Source: an uncultured Flavobacteriales bacterium
Lineage (GTDB): Bacteria; Bacteroidota; Bacteroidia; Flavobacteriales_D; Sanyastnellaceae
Assembly: GCA_905479395.1 (NCBI GenBank)
Contig: CAJQMI010000083.1
Span: 1-44,487, forward strand
Direction of reading: 5' to 3'
DNA length: 44,487 nucleotides
Shown: positions 1 through 8,428 of the stretch, piece after piece
Position numbering within the stretch: position 1 is the stretch's first letter
Layout of the letters: every line of letters starts with the position of its first letter
The notes under the pieces: generated by a model
What the model was told of the DNA's origin: nothing
Databases searched by the model: none
What the model saw: only the letters and a program-made list of their open reading frames with translations
Translations under genes and position numbers: made by a program

Positions 1-852
1 GTCCAGATCATTCAAGTCATCCAATAGCCGTTTGGCATATGCTGAAATGCGCATGATCCATTGCCGCATTCTTTTGCGTTGAACGGGATGCCCTCCTCGC
101 TCGCTCAACCCGTCTTTGACCTCATCGTTCGCCAACACAGTTCCAAGAGCAGGGCACCAATTGACTTCGCTGTCGGCGAGGTAGGCCAACCTAAATTCCA
201 TGAGGATTTTAGACTTTGCTGATTCAGAGCAATTATTCCATTGCGCTGCAGAGAGATTTCCATTGAAATCGTCTCCCCATGGAGCACTCACCTGAGCGGG
301 CAGGTGATCCCACCATTTTGAGTCGCAGTCTGGAGCAACATTGCTCAAGCCACTGGCTTCTAGCGCTTCGATGAGCTCAGCGATAGGCCGAGCCTTGTCG
401 GCGTGAACATCATACCATGATTCGAAAAGTTGAACAAATATCCACTGGGTCCACCGGTAGTATTTTGGATCGCTAGTTCGCACTTCGCGCCCCCAGTCAT
501 AACAGAACCCCATTTGCTCCAATTGTTCCCGATAGCGCTTGATATTGGTTTCGGTGGTGATGGCAGGGTGCTGTCCTGTTTGAATTGCATACTGTTCGGC
601 AGGTAGTCCAAAGCTATCGTAACCCATAGGGTGGAGCACGTTAAAGCCTTGGTGCCTTTTGTACCGTGCAAAGACATCGCTCGCGATGTAGCCGAGCGGA
701 TGCCCAACATGCAGGCCCGCACCTGATGGATAGGGGAACATGTCCAGCACATAGTACTTCGGTCGGTTTGGGTCCTCTTCAACGTGGTAAGCGTTGTCCG
801 CTTTCCATTGCGCTTTCCAGCGCTTTTCGATGGCTTGAAAATCGTAATCCAT
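1..852 (-). CDS. leuS: Leucyl-tRNA synthetase, N-terminal 284 codons (cut by window edge)
   Basis: Cytoplasmic class I aminoacyl-tRNA synthetase that charges tRNA-Leu with leucine. Reading the minus strand from the ATG at 852 gives an uninterrupted 284-codon frame running off the left edge. The N-terminus starts [16 protein letters not shown], followed by the class I signature region with HVGH at residues 48-51 ([16 protein letters not shown]). Then comes [20 protein letters not shown], typical of bacterial LeuRS, and the start of the inserted editing region. The KMSKS loop and anticodon-binding domain lie outside the window. A Bacteroidota-type -7 box sits 20 nt upstream. The gene is divergent from the polysaccharide deacetylase, with only 76 bp between the two starts. 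Family identity is certain; the gene is partial only because of the window limit. Confidence 0.96.
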   Translation of the reverse strand, partial: MDYDFQAIEKRWKAQWKADNAYHVEEDPNRPKYYVLDMFPYPSGAGLHVGHPLGYIASDVFARYKRHQGFNVLHPMGYDSFGLPAEQYAIQTGQHPAITTETNIKRYREQLEQMGFCYDWGREVRTSDPKYYRWTQWIFVQLFESWYDVHADKARPIAELIEALEASGLSNVAPDCDSKWWDHLPAQVSAPWGDDFNGNLSAAQWNNCSESAKSKILMEFRLAYLADSEVNWCPALGTVLANDEVKDGLSERGGHPVQRKRMRQWIMRISAYAKRLLDDLNDLD

Positions 853-872
853 GGGTATCTGCCTGTTCCACG

Positions 873-880
873 CAAAGGTA
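873..880 (-). promoter_or_regulatory. Predicted -7 promoter box for leuS
   Basis: On the minus strand the octamer TACCTTTG is an exact match to the Bacteroidota sigma-A -7 consensus TAnnTTTG. It ends 20 nt before the leuS ATG, so a short leader of roughly 16 nt is expected. No convincing -33 TTG element is visible at the usual distance. Prediction from motif only. Confidence 0.45.
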
Positions 881-916
881 CTCCTCGAATACGGCCATAA
901 AGATGCCCTCTGCGAA

Positions 917-924
917 TATCTTTG
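917..924 (+). promoter_or_regulatory. Predicted -7 promoter box for the polysaccharide deacetylase
   Basis: TATCTTTG matches TAnnTTTG exactly. It lies 4 nt before a GTG at 929, so transcription would start at or next to that codon. It overlaps the upstream part of the leuS promoter region on the other strand, making a very tight divergent promoter pair. Confidence 0.4.
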
Positions 925-928
925 CGCA

Positions 929-1558
929 GTGTATTTGAGTAAAACACCACCGATTCTGAAGGCAATGGCCTCGCAACTGACCTGGTCAGGTCCGGTTGAG
1001 GTCGATGGCCAACCCGCTGTTTATTTGACCTTTGACGATGGTCCGCATCCTGAGATCACAGTGGAAGTGTTAGACGTACTGGCTAGAAATAAGGTTCCTG
1101 CGACTTTTTTTTGTGTTGGGAAAAATGCAGAAAAACACCCTCAAATCATTCGCCGAATACGCGATGAAGGCCACGAAGTAGGCAACCACACGTACGCGCA
1201 TGAATCGGGGTGGAAAACGTCGAACTTTCAGTACTTAAAGAGTTATGCTCGTTGCCAAGAACTCTTGGATGCCAGATCGTTTCGGCCGCCTTATGGCCGC
1301 ATCACACGATCGCAGGCTGCCGCTCTTCAGGACGAGACAAACATCATTATGTGGGATGTGCTCAGTGGAGATTTCGACGAAAACAAAACCGCAGACATGT
1401 GTTTTGACGAGCTACTCACCAATACCAGACCTGGGGCCATTGTGGTCTTTCACGATTCCGTGAAGGCCGCAGATCGCATGCTTCCTGTTCTTGAACCTTA
1501 TTTGCGCTGGCTTCACGAAGAGGGTTATACCTGCAGGTTACTCCCCGTCTCCAGCTGA
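929..1558 (+). CDS. Polysaccharide deacetylase family protein (NodB homology domain, CE4)
   Basis: Carbohydrate esterase family 4 protein of about 209 aa, expected to remove N- or O-acetyl groups from a glycan such as peptidoglycan or a surface polysaccharide. The motifs are in order: [11 protein letters not shown] (motif 1, with catalytic base and metal Asp), [12 protein letters not shown] (motif 2, H-x3-H metal ligands), FRPPYG (motif 3), MWDVLSGDF (motif 4) and IVVFHDS near the C-terminus (motif 5). There is no signal peptide, so it may act in the cytoplasm or be exported another way. I prefer the GTG start at 929, because the following [11 protein letters not shown] segment resembles the N-terminus of homologues and a -7 box sits 4 nt upstream. 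An ATG at 965 is the alternative. The 3' end overlaps the DUF349 gene on the other strand by 21 bp. Confidence 0.87.
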   Translation: MYLSKTPPILKAMASQLTWSGPVEVDGQPAVYLTFDDGPHPEITVEVLDVLARNKVPATFFCVGKNAEKHPQIIRRIRDEGHEVGNHTYAHESGWKTSNFQYLKSYARCQELLDARSFRPPYGRITRSQAAALQDETNIIMWDVLSGDFDENKTADMCFDELLTNTRPGAIVVFHDSVKAADRMLPVLEPYLRWLHEEGYTCRLLPVSS

Positions 1559-3280
1559 ATCTGAGTTGCTTTCTTCCTCTGCTTTTTTAGCAGCATTTCG
1601 CAACATGGTCAATTTTGCTCGGATGTCTTCCATCTCTTTCCGATCATCTTCCATGGATTTTGCATATTGAGCTCGAATGCTCTCCGCACCTTTACCGGTG
1701 AAACGTTCAATGTTTTCCTCCGTCTTGTTTACGCGGGTTTTGATTCTGTCCATTTTTTCACGCAGAATTCGTTGTTCCCTACGAATGCTTTGCGTGTCAG
1801 AGCTGACCAAATGGTCGATGCGTTGTTTGTATGTCTCCATCGCCCGCTCCGACTTTTGCGCACTCAGTCCGTCATAGTGGACATCCATCGCTGTTCGGTA
1901 CGCATTCATAATCGCGTCAAGGGAATTTCGTGGAATGAAACCGATTGCCTTCCAGCGCTCTGAAAACGACTTCAATGCAGCCAGATCATCTTTCCTTTTT
2001 TCAGTAAGAGGATAAGCCTTGATCTCGTCGATAAGGGCTTTCTTTTCTGCCAGGTTTTTCTTTTCTTCTTCAATTCTACCTGCCATTTCTGACTTCCGAG
2101 CCTTGAAAAAGCCGTCTTGGATTTTGCGGAATTTCCCCCAGAGTTTTTGCTCTTCACGTGGTGAGCAAGCGCCGACTTCTTTCCATTCTTTCTGGAGGTC
2201 CATCATTTGAGGAGCCGTCTCTTTCCAGTTGGTGTTTTTTGCCAACTCTTGCGCCTTTTCAAGGAGGGCGAGCTTCTTTTCTTTGAAAGCTTTTGTTGAC
2301 TCCTTTTGGTCGTCGTAAAACAATTGCTTTTTCGCGAAGAATACATCAGCCAATTCGCGAAACTGGCCCCACAAAACTTCGTTTTGATCTTTGCCCGCAA
2401 AGCCGGTTGTTTTCCACCCTTGCTGCAATGCAATCACTTTTGAGGTGGCTGCTTGCCATGCATCATGGCTTGCAGCTACTTCTTCCGCCACCACTGCACG
2501 CAGTTGTTCAATCAGTGCGGTTTTTTTCTCGGCATGTCCGAGGAAAGTGGCCTTCACTTGTTGATAGTGCTCTTTCACTTCGTCAAAAACAGGGCGAATC
2601 ATTCCGAAGAATTCATCCGCCATCTCTTTGTAGTTTTCACGGGGTGATGGACCGATGTCCAACCATTGTTTTTGAATCAAACGCGCTTCCTTTTGGCGTT
2701 CTTTGAGTGACTCAACAGCAGTCATTGCCTTTGCTTTTTCGATCAGATCTTCTTTCTTTTTCTGATTGACTTTGAGGTCATGTTCCTTGAGCTCTTTGTA
2801 AATGTTGATGTTGTAGAAGAACTCATCTTGCAATCGGTAGTAATGATCATGCACTTCTTTGTGCCGATCGCCAGGCACTTCACCAACCTTGCTCCACGCT
2901 TCCCGCACTTCATTGAACACAACAAACGCGGCCCCTATTTTTTCTTCTTCCTGTATGGTGTGCCGCAATCGCTCAAGCATTGCCAGTTTTGTTTCGAGAT
3001 TGGCTCGTTGCTCCTCAGCGACTTGCTTTCGCCACTCCTTTTCCCGGTTCTTGAATTGGGAAATGGTCTCTTCGAACAGTGCCTCTTCAGGTGCTGCCAC
3101 ATATTCAAAAACTTCCGAAGTGCTCCCTTCGGCAGGGGTCCAAGCCTCTCGTTGCTTGCGGACTTCTTCTTGGGTCAGGCTGCGGAACTCTTCCATCGCA
3201 GATCGTACGTCGGCGCGGATGCTTTCTAAGTCTTCTTGCCCAAGCAAGGTTTGGATGCGTTCTAATATCTCAGACCTCAT
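1538..3280 (-). CDS. DUF349 repeat protein
   Basis: A 580-aa, highly charged, helical protein built from five tandem DUF349 units. The repeat hallmark is a Trp followed by a short Gly/Pro loop and an aromatic helix (W-x2-G-x-P-x-n-FF). The Trp residues fall at 129, 206, 289, 366 and 443, giving spacings of 77, 83, 77 and 77 residues. Units two to four end in clear FF pairs (EFF, VFF, GFF). The C-terminal ~100 residues are predicted coiled coil rich in E, K and R. No signal peptide or TM segment is seen, so it should be cytoplasmic. The biochemical role of DUF349 proteins is not established to my knowledge. It is divergent from recX and convergent with the deacetylase. Confidence 0.88.
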   Translation of the reverse strand: MRSEILERIQTLLGQEDLESIRADVRSAMEEFRSLTQEEVRKQREAWTPAEGSTSEVFEYVAAPEEALFEETISQFKNREKEWRKQVAEEQRANLETKLAMLERLRHTIQEEEKIGAAFVVFNEVREAWSKVGEVPGDRHKEVHDHYYRLQDEFFYNINIYKELKEHDLKVNQKKKEDLIEKAKAMTAVESLKERQKEARLIQKQWLDIGPSPRENYKEMADEFFGMIRPVFDEVKEHYQQVKATFLGHAEKKTALIEQLRAVVAEEVAASHDAWQAATSKVIALQQGWKTTGFAGKDQNEVLWGQFRELADVFFAKKQLFYDDQKESTKAFKEKKLALLEKAQELAKNTNWKETAPQMMDLQKEWKEVGACSPREEQKLWGKFRKIQDGFFKARKSEMAGRIEEEKKNLAEKKALIDEIKAYPLTEKRKDDLAALKSFSERWKAIGFIPRNSLDAIMNAYRTAMDVHYDGLSAQKSERAMETYKQRIDHLVSSDTQSIRREQRILREKMDRIKTRVNKTEENIERFTGKGAESIRAQYAKSMEDDRKEMEDIRAKLTMLRNAAKKAEEESNSDSAGDGE

Positions 3281-3307
3281 CGGTCGCGTATTTAAAATTC
3301 AGGACTG

Positions 3308-3315
3308 CAAATATC
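3308..3315 (-). promoter_or_regulatory. Possible -7 box for the DUF349 gene
   Basis: The minus-strand octamer GATATTTG matches TAnnTTTG except at the first base. It lies 27 nt before the ATG at 3280, within the 85-bp divergent region shared with recX. Weak prediction. Confidence 0.25.
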
Positions 3316-3337
3316 GGTTAAACCCTTGTTTTGACGC

Positions 3338-3345
3338 TATTTTCG
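3338..3345 (+). promoter_or_regulatory. Possible -7 box for recX
   Basis: TATTTTCG differs from TAnnTTTG at the seventh base and lies 20 nt before the recX ATG. The TTCG variant also recurs at ileS, holB, polA and purQ in this window. Confidence 0.3.
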
Positions 3346-3365
3346 GACAAATTCAAGTCCAAAAA

Positions 3366-3803
3366 ATGGAAGAGTGGCTGAATAAGATGCGAAAATGGTG
3401 TTCCATTCGAGAGCGTTGCGTGTATGATGTGCGGGCCAAATTGTTGAAGGCTGAGATTTCAGAAACTGAGTCACAACAGGTGATTGCGAGATTAATCGAG
3501 GAAGACTTTATGTCTGAGAATCGTTTTCTGGAATCGTATATTCGGACGCACATTGAATTCAAAGGATGGGGCCCACACAAGGTTGCAAGTGGGTTGAAAA
3601 TCAAAGGTTTTGATTCTTCTACGGCTTGGAATGCGGTGAATTCTTGGAATCAAAAGGACTTTGAACACGCTTTGGACCGTTTGCTGAACCGAAAGGCAGA
3701 TGAGTGGCACGAAAACAGGGAGCGTGTGATTCGTTTTTTGATTTCACGGGGCTATAGAATGGAAGACATCTTACGCCAAGGGGCGGCTTTGGAACAGGGG
3801 TGA
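3366..3803 (+). CDS. recX: Regulatory protein RecX
   Basis: A 145-aa RecX family protein, which in characterised bacteria binds RecA filaments and restrains or modulates recombinase activity. The helical three-unit architecture is visible: an N-terminal CSIRERCVYDVRAKL segment, then VIARLIEEDFMSENRFLESY, which matches the RecX core L-x-DE-x-FA-x-Y-style motif. HIEFKGWGPHKVASGLKIKG follows and corresponds to the G-x-x-K/R-I-x-x-L-x-x-KG motif. The chosen ATG at 3366 gives a family-typical N-terminus; the open frame continues upstream only through antisense sequence of the DUF349 gene. It ends 17 bp before prfB, but prfB carries its own promoter-like box. Confidence 0.88.
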   Translation: MEEWLNKMRKWCSIRERCVYDVRAKLLKAEISETESQQVIARLIEEDFMSENRFLESYIRTHIEFKGWGPHKVASGLKIKGFDSSTAWNAVNSWNQKDFEHALDRLLNRKADEWHENRERVIRFLISRGYRMEDILRQGAALEQG

Positions 3804-3805
3804 AT

Positions 3806-3813
3806 TAACTTTG
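3806..3813 (+). promoter_or_regulatory. Predicted -7 promoter box for prfB
   Basis: TAACTTTG is an exact match to TAnnTTTG. It starts 3 nt after the recX stop codon and ends 7 nt before the prfB ATG, so the transcript would be leaderless or have only a few leader bases. Confidence 0.45.
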
Positions 3814-3820
3814 CGAATTC

Positions 3821-4924
3821 ATGATTACGATTGACCAAATAAATGCGCTTCGAAAACGCATCGAGGACTTAAGGGGCTATTTGTCGATAGATGAGAAGGC
3901 CATTGAGATTGCGGAGGAAGAAAAGGCTACGCAAGACCCGGATTTCTGGACGAATTCGAAAGAAGCGGAATTGGTTATGAAGCGCATCCGAACGCTGAAA
4001 ACATGGACGGGCAGTTTCAATGATTGCCTTGGTTCATTGGATGACGCTCAAGTGCTTTTCGAATTTTTGAAAGCGGGCGAAGCAGAAGAATCAGAGTTTA
4101 ACGCTGCGTTCGAGGTGGCCATAAAGGCCGTTGAGGAATTGGAGTTTAAAAACATGTTGAGCGCTGAAGAGGACAACCTCAATGCTGTCATGCAAATCAC
4201 CTCCGGTGCAGGCGGGACTGAGAGTTGTGATTGGGCCTCCATGCTGATGCGGATGTATCGGATGTATGGCGATCGAGCTGGTTTTAAGGTCAAAGAGCTC
4301 GACATGCAGGAAGGCGACGTTGCAGGCATAAAGCAGGTGACTTTGGAGTTTGATGGTGATTTTGCTTTCGGTATGTTAAAAGGCGAAAATGGCGTTCATC
4401 GTTTGGTTCGCATCAGCCCGTTTGACAGCCAAGCCAGACGGCACACGTCGTTTGTTTCTGTCTATGTTTACCCGCTTGTGGATGATTCCATTGAGATTGA
4501 AGTGAGCCCCGCAGACATTTCGTGGGATACGTTTCGCTCGGGCGGAGCAGGGGGTCAAAACGTGAATAAAGTTGAAACGGGTGTTCGACTGCGTCACGCT
4601 CCAACAGGCATCATCATCGACAACACCGAAACCCGCTCTCAGCTCGGCAATAAAGAGAAAGCCATGCAGCTTCTTAAGTCACAGCTGTTTGAAATGGAAA
4701 GGGCTCGCAGAAACGAAGCCCGCGCAGAGATTGAGGCTGGAAAGAAGAAAATCGAATGGGGATCTCAGATTCGCTCTTATGTGATGCAGCCCTACAAGAT
4801 GATCAAGGATGTCCGCACCAGTTACGAGACTTCGAACGTCGAAGCGGCAATGAACGGAGACATCGAAGGCTTCCTCAAGGCATTCTTGATGCAAGCTGGA
4901 TCTGGAGCAAAAAGCATTGAATAA
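3821..4924 (+). CDS. prfB: Peptide chain release factor 2
   Basis: Class I release factor of 367 aa that recognises UGA/UAA in the ribosomal A site and triggers peptide release. The tripeptide anticodon SPF is at residues 199-201 ([15 protein letters not shown]), which identifies RF2 rather than RF1. The catalytic GGQ motif is at 244-246 ([15 protein letters not shown]). The N-terminal helical domain has normal length. At the place where many prfB genes carry the programmed +1 frameshift (after RGYL, residues 18-21), the frame here continues without interruption into SIDEKA. There is no CUU-UGA-C site, so the RF2 autoregulatory switch is absent. Confidence 0.97.
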   Translation: MITIDQINALRKRIEDLRGYLSIDEKAIEIAEEEKATQDPDFWTNSKEAELVMKRIRTLKTWTGSFNDCLGSLDDAQVLFEFLKAGEAEESEFNAAFEVAIKAVEELEFKNMLSAEEDNLNAVMQITSGAGGTESCDWASMLMRMYRMYGDRAGFKVKELDMQEGDVAGIKQVTLEFDGDFAFGMLKGENGVHRLVRISPFDSQARRHTSFVSVYVYPLVDDSIEIEVSPADISWDTFRSGGAGGQNVNKVETGVRLRHAPTGIIIDNTETRSQLGNKEKAMQLLKSQLFEMERARRNEARAEIEAGKKKIEWGSQIRSYVMQPYKMIKDVRTSYETSNVEAAMNGDIEGFLKAFLMQAGSGAKSIE

Positions 4925-4958
4925 ACAGTCCGCATCCCCCGCAACCCATCCCATCAAC

Positions 4959-6356
4959 ATGAGTTTATTTCGCATTGAAAAAGACACCATTGGCGAAGTC
5001 AAGGTGCCAAAAGAGGCCCTTTGGGGTCCGCAAACTGAGCGCTCACGCAATAATTTCAAGATTGGGCCCAAGGCATCCATGCCAATGGAGGTGGTGCAAG
5101 CGTTTGCATACTTGAAAAAAGCAGCAGCCTTGACCAATGCAGAGTTGGGCGGTTTGGATAGCAAGAAGCGCGATTTGATCGCAGCGGCCTGCGATGAGAT
5201 TGTTGCAGGCAAGTGGGACGCTCAATTTCCACTTGTGATCTGGCAAACGGGTTCTGGAACCCAGTCCAACATGAATGTGAACGAAGTGGTTGCAAACCGA
5301 TCGCATCAGCTGAATGGCGGAACGGTTGGTGAAGGAGACCGCCCAGTTCATCCCAATGACGACGTAAACAAATCACAATCCTCCAACGACACATTTCCAA
5401 CGGCAATGCACATCGCTGCATACCGCATGATTGTTGGAACGACAATCCCGGGAGTCGAGCAGCTCAGAGATGCTTTGGAAGCGAAATCAAACGCCTTTTC
5501 GGAGGTAGTCAAGATTGGCCGCACCCATTTGATGGATGCTACACCATTGACGTTGGGGCAGGAATTTGGTGGGTACGTTGCACAACTGAACTATGGCCTG
5601 AAAGCACTTCGAAATTCCTTGGCTCATTTGTCTGAGTTAGCGCTTGGAGGTACGGCTGTTGGAACAGGAATCAACACCCCTGAAGGTTATGCAGAGCGGG
5701 TCGCGGAGCACATTGCGGAACTGACGGGTCATCCATTTGTAACCGCTGCCAACAAGTTTGAGGCGCTTGCTGCGCACGATGCCATTGTCGAGTCACACGG
5801 AGCGCTCCGGCAGTTGGCGGTTTCGCTCAATAAAATTGCGAATGACATCCGGTTGATGTCGTCGGGCCCACGCTCGGGCATTGGAGAAATTATCATTCCG
5901 GCCAATGAACCAGGTTCCAGCATCATGCCAGGCAAGGTCAATCCAACCCAATGCGAGGCCATTACGATGGTGTGCGCTCAGGTGATGGGAAATGACGTTG
6001 CCATTGCTGTTGGTGGTGCGCAGGGCCACTACGAATTGAATGTTTTCAAACCCATGATGGCACGGAATATTTTGGAAAGTGCGCAACTCATTGGCGATGC
6101 TTGCGCATCATTCAGCGCGCATTGCGTCGAGGGCATCGAGCCAAATCATGACCGGATTGAAGAGTTGGTGCAGAACAGCCTCATGCTGGTCACTGCACTC
6201 AACACAAAGATTGGCTACTACAAAGCCGCAGAAATTGCCAATAAAGCCCACACCGAGGGTACTACCCTGAAGGAAGCTGCGCTTTCGACGGGCTATTTGA
6301 CCGAAGCGGAATATGACGCCTGGGTGGTTCCGGCAAACATGACGGGAAGAGGTTAG
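4959..6356 (+). CDS. fumC: Fumarate hydratase, class II
   Basis: Iron-independent fumarase (fumarase C type, homotetramer) that interconverts fumarate and L-malate in the TCA cycle. It has 465 aa, the usual length. The superfamily signature [16 protein letters not shown] is present, with the catalytic Ser at about residue 320. [18 protein letters not shown] and [20 protein letters not shown] form the other active-site segments. The ATG at 4959 starts [14 protein letters not shown], as in fumarases; an earlier TTG at 4917 would overlap the end of prfB and adds no conserved residues. It lies 34 bp downstream of prfB and is probably co-transcribed. It converges with manC, with only 22 bp between the stops. 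Confidence 0.96.
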   Translation: MSLFRIEKDTIGEVKVPKEALWGPQTERSRNNFKIGPKASMPMEVVQAFAYLKKAAALTNAELGGLDSKKRDLIAAACDEIVAGKWDAQFPLVIWQTGSGTQSNMNVNEVVANRSHQLNGGTVGEGDRPVHPNDDVNKSQSSNDTFPTAMHIAAYRMIVGTTIPGVEQLRDALEAKSNAFSEVVKIGRTHLMDATPLTLGQEFGGYVAQLNYGLKALRNSLAHLSELALGGTAVGTGINTPEGYAERVAEHIAELTGHPFVTAANKFEALAAHDAIVESHGALRQLAVSLNKIANDIRLMSSGPRSGIGEIIIPANEPGSSIMPGKVNPTQCEAITMVCAQVMGNDVAIAVGGAQGHYELNVFKPMMARNILESAQLIGDACASFSAHCVEGIEPNHDRIEELVQNSLMLVTALNTKIGYYKAAEIANKAHTEGTTLKEAALSTGYLTEAEYDAWVVPANMTGRG

Positions 6357-6378
6357 GCCTTAGAAACGAAGCTCGATA

Positions 6379-7482
6379 TCAACGCGTTTTGCGCGTTTTC
6401 ATTTCGGTGACGAGCTGCTTGATCCACTGCTCTTCTGATTTTGGACAAACCAAAAGTGCATCTTCCGTGTCGACGACAATGAAATCGTTTAGCCCACGGA
6501 TAGCAACTATTTTTTTCTTTTTTTCAGCATCGGTTACCACAACATTCCCCGCAGCTTCGTGGGCCCAAAGCTCAGATCCCGTTGTCCCGTTTCCATGCTC
6601 ATCCAAAGGCAATTTTTCGTGCAATGACCCCCATGTTCCGAGGTCACTCCACCCGAAATCAGACAAAACCACAGCAACATTGGGCGCTTTTTCCATGATT
6701 CCATAGTCGATGGAAATATTTTCGCAATCGCCATAAATCAACTGAATCGCAGACTTTTCTGCTGGGGTCGAGAAGGCTGCAGCGCTTTCTTGGAAAAGAT
6801 CTTGCATTTCAGGCAGGTGCTTTTCAAAGGCAGCGGTTATGTTTTGCAGGCTCCAAATGAAAATCCCTGAATTCCAATAGAAGTCTCCAGAAGCGAGAAA
6901 TTGTTCGGCTAATTCGCGTTGAGGTTTTTCGGTAAACGTTTTCACAGATCGAATTCGGTTGTCATCGACGTCGGGCAGGTCCTCGAATTGGATGTATCCA
7001 TAACCGGTATCTGGACGCGAAGGCTTGATGCCCAGGGTTACCAATTGATTCGTACTCAAGCTGTGTTCCGCGGCAAGTTGGGCGATTTCCAAGAAATCGT
7101 CTTCTTTCAAAATCAGGTGATCCGAGGGTGCCACAATCATGACCGCCTCCGACGCTTTGTCACCGGCCTTGTTGGCCACCCAATGATTGGCATAAGCGAT
7201 ACAAGGTGCGGTGTTGCGCATGAAAGGCTCACACAGAACGTTTTCAGGGGGCAGTTGACCCAAGTGCTCATGCACCAAGCCACGGTACCGCTCTTGCGTT
7301 ACAACGACGATATTTTCATTGGGCACCATCCGGCAAAGTCGGTCGTAAGTCATTTGAATCAATGACCTGCCAGTGCCAAGTATGTCGAGAAATTGTTTGG
7401 GTTGTGTTTCACGGCTCATCGGCCAAAAACGGCTTCCAATTCCACCGGCCATGATGACCGCATAAGTATTCGATTGCTTCAA
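6379..7482 (-). CDS. manC: Mannose-1-phosphate guanylyltransferase
   Basis: Makes GDP-mannose from mannose-1-phosphate and GTP, supplying surface polysaccharide and LPS synthesis. At 367 aa it is the monofunctional form without the C-terminal phosphomannose isomerase domain. The nucleotidyltransferase signature is at the very N-terminus (AVIMAGGIGSRFWPMSR, residues 8-24), followed by PKQFL. VMIVAPSDHLI, GYGYIQ, YWNSGIFIW and the SIDYGIMEK motif then follow in family order. The start is a TTG at 7482 that sits one base after the TGA of the upstream 51-aa lipoprotein gene, which argues for translational coupling; the next ATG (residue 11) would remove part of the signature strand. Confidence 0.94.
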   Translation of the reverse strand: MKQSNTYAVIMAGGIGSRFWPMSRETQPKQFLDILGTGRSLIQMTYDRLCRMVPNENIVVVTQERYRGLVHEHLGQLPPENVLCEPFMRNTAPCIAYANHWVANKAGDKASEAVMIVAPSDHLILKEDDFLEIAQLAAEHSLSTNQLVTLGIKPSRPDTGYGYIQFEDLPDVDDNRIRSVKTFTEKPQRELAEQFLASGDFYWNSGIFIWSLQNITAAFEKHLPEMQDLFQESAAAFSTPAEKSAIQLIYGDCENISIDYGIMEKAPNVAVVLSDFGWSDLGTWGSLHEKLPLDEHGNGTTGSELWAHEAAGNVVVTDAEKKKKIVAIRGLNDFIVVDTEDALLVCPKSEEQWIKQLVTEMKTRKTR

Positions 7483-7483
7483 G

Positions 7484-7639
7484 TCAAGGTTGTGTTAAGG
7501 TCAATGAAGCGGGAGCTGAAACACTTGACCACTGCGGACAATCACACTTTTGCGTTCTTCGCTGCTGCTGGCAGCTGCTGAGGAAGAACCCCATGCAAAG
7601 CATGCCAACAATGAAAAGTGTGTGGTTTCGCGTCTCCAT
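7484..7639 (-). CDS. Small lipoprotein, 51 aa
   Basis: A short gene read directly from the minus strand. A Lys-free but Arg-containing N-region (METRNHT) is followed by a hydrophobic stretch and a lipobox FLSSC with the lipidated Cys at residue 23. The mature part is only about 28 residues and contains a Cys-x-Cys-Pro motif (KCDCPQWS). It therefore looks like a tiny membrane-anchored lipoprotein of unknown function. Support for expression: an exact TATTTTTG -7 box sits 6 nt before the ATG, and the stop codon is separated by one base from the manC TTG start (TGA-C-TTG). Export would go through Sec and processing through LspA, which is encoded in this window. Confidence 0.72.
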   Translation of the reverse strand: METRNHTLFIVGMLCMGFFLSSCQQQRRTQKCDCPQWSSVSAPASLTLTQP

Positions 7640-7645
7640 TGAGCA

Positions 7646-7653
7646 CAAAAATA
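7646..7653 (-). promoter_or_regulatory. Predicted -7 promoter box for the small lipoprotein-manC operon
   Basis: The minus-strand octamer TATTTTTG matches TAnnTTTG and ends 6 nt before the ATG at 7639. The divergent gap to mlaE is only 40 bp, so both promoters must share it. Confidence 0.45.
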
Positions 7654-7667
7654 CGCCGCTCAGCGTT

Positions 7668-7675
7668 TAACTTAG
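7668..7675 (+). promoter_or_regulatory. Possible -7 promoter box for mlaE
   Basis: TAACTTAG matches TAnnTTTG at all but the seventh base and lies exactly 4 nt before the mlaE ATG, the same spacing as at several other genes here. Confidence 0.35.
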
Positions 7676-7679
7676 CCGC

Positions 7680-8417
7680 ATGCGGTGGATGTTTCATGTT
7701 GGGCGTTACATGCAATTGTTAGCGAAGAGCTTCCGCAAACCTGAAAAGGGACGGATGTTTAGGGAGCTCTTTGTCCAAGAATTGGAGTCCATTGGCATCC
7801 AATCTGTGGGAATCGTTTCGTTGCTCAGTTTGTTCATGGGAGCGGTGATTTGCCTGCAGACGGCTCATCAAATCGGAGGATGGATTCCGGCCTATACCAT
7901 CGGGTTTACAGTGCGACAAACGATGATATTGGAGTTTTCACCTACGTTGATCCCAGTGATTTTAGCTGGAAAAGTGGGGTCGAACATTGCCTCGCAATTG
8001 GGAAGTATGCGGGTGACGGAGGAAATAGATGCGTTGGAAATAATGGGTGTAAACAGCGCGAGTCACTTGATTCTCCCTAAGATTTTGGCAGGCGTTTTGA
8101 TTGTGCCATTTCTTGTCATCCTGAGCATGGTACTTGGGGTGGGAGCAGGTGCTTGGATAGCCGTTGCAACAGGTGTCAGCACACTCGCAGATTTTGAATA
8201 CGGCATGCAAGTTGATTTCCGTGTTTTTGATGTCTCCTATGCGCTAATCAAAACGGTCATCTTTGGTTTTATCCTTACGAGCGTTTCTGCTTACCACGGA
8301 TACTACGCGTCAGGAGGACCGATCGAAGTGGGGCGGTCCAGCACACGAGCAGTGGTCTGGTCTGTGGTGATCATCATGGTTTCCAACCTAATCATCACTC
8401 AAATGTTGCTGAATTAA
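7680..8417 (+). CDS. mlaE: MlaE-type ABC transporter permease
   Basis: A 245-aa polytopic inner-membrane permease of the MlaE/YrbE family, which moves phospholipids between the two membranes together with an MCE-domain protein. Visible hallmarks are an amphipathic N-terminus, a hydrophobic segment around residues 43-60, the family region TLIPVILAGKVGSNIASQLG and the conserved EEIDALEIMGVNS loop that couples to the ATPase. Two to three further TM helices follow. It is followed 11 bp later by its ATPase, so the two form an operon. No MCE (MlaD-like) gene is present in the immediate neighbourhood. Confidence 0.9.
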   Translation: MRWMFHVGRYMQLLAKSFRKPEKGRMFRELFVQELESIGIQSVGIVSLLSLFMGAVICLQTAHQIGGWIPAYTIGFTVRQTMILEFSPTLIPVILAGKVGSNIASQLGSMRVTEEIDALEIMGVNSASHLILPKILAGVLIVPFLVILSMVLGVGAGAWIAVATGVSTLADFEYGMQVDFRVFDVSYALIKTVIFGFILTSVSAYHGYYASGGPIEVGRSSTRAVVWSVVIIMVSNLIITQMLLN

Positions 8418-8428
8418 AAGGCCAGAGA

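Noticed and set aside
851-928. Extended N-terminus of the polysaccharide deacetylase from an ATG at 851
   Set aside because: It would overlap the leuS start, crosses both promoter boxes and adds residues with no similarity to the family; GTG at 929 fits better.
360-965. A 201-codon minus-strand reading frame overlapping the leuS region
   Set aside because: It is out of frame with the clearly recognisable LeuRS sequence on the same strand (start at 852) and has no family features.
2859-3365. Long upstream extension of recX
   Set aside because: This part is antisense to the DUF349 gene; conserved RecX sequence begins only after the ATG at 3366.
4679-5212. 177-codon minus-strand frame over prfB/fumC
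   Set aside because: It lies antisense to two well-conserved genes and shows no motif or start signal.
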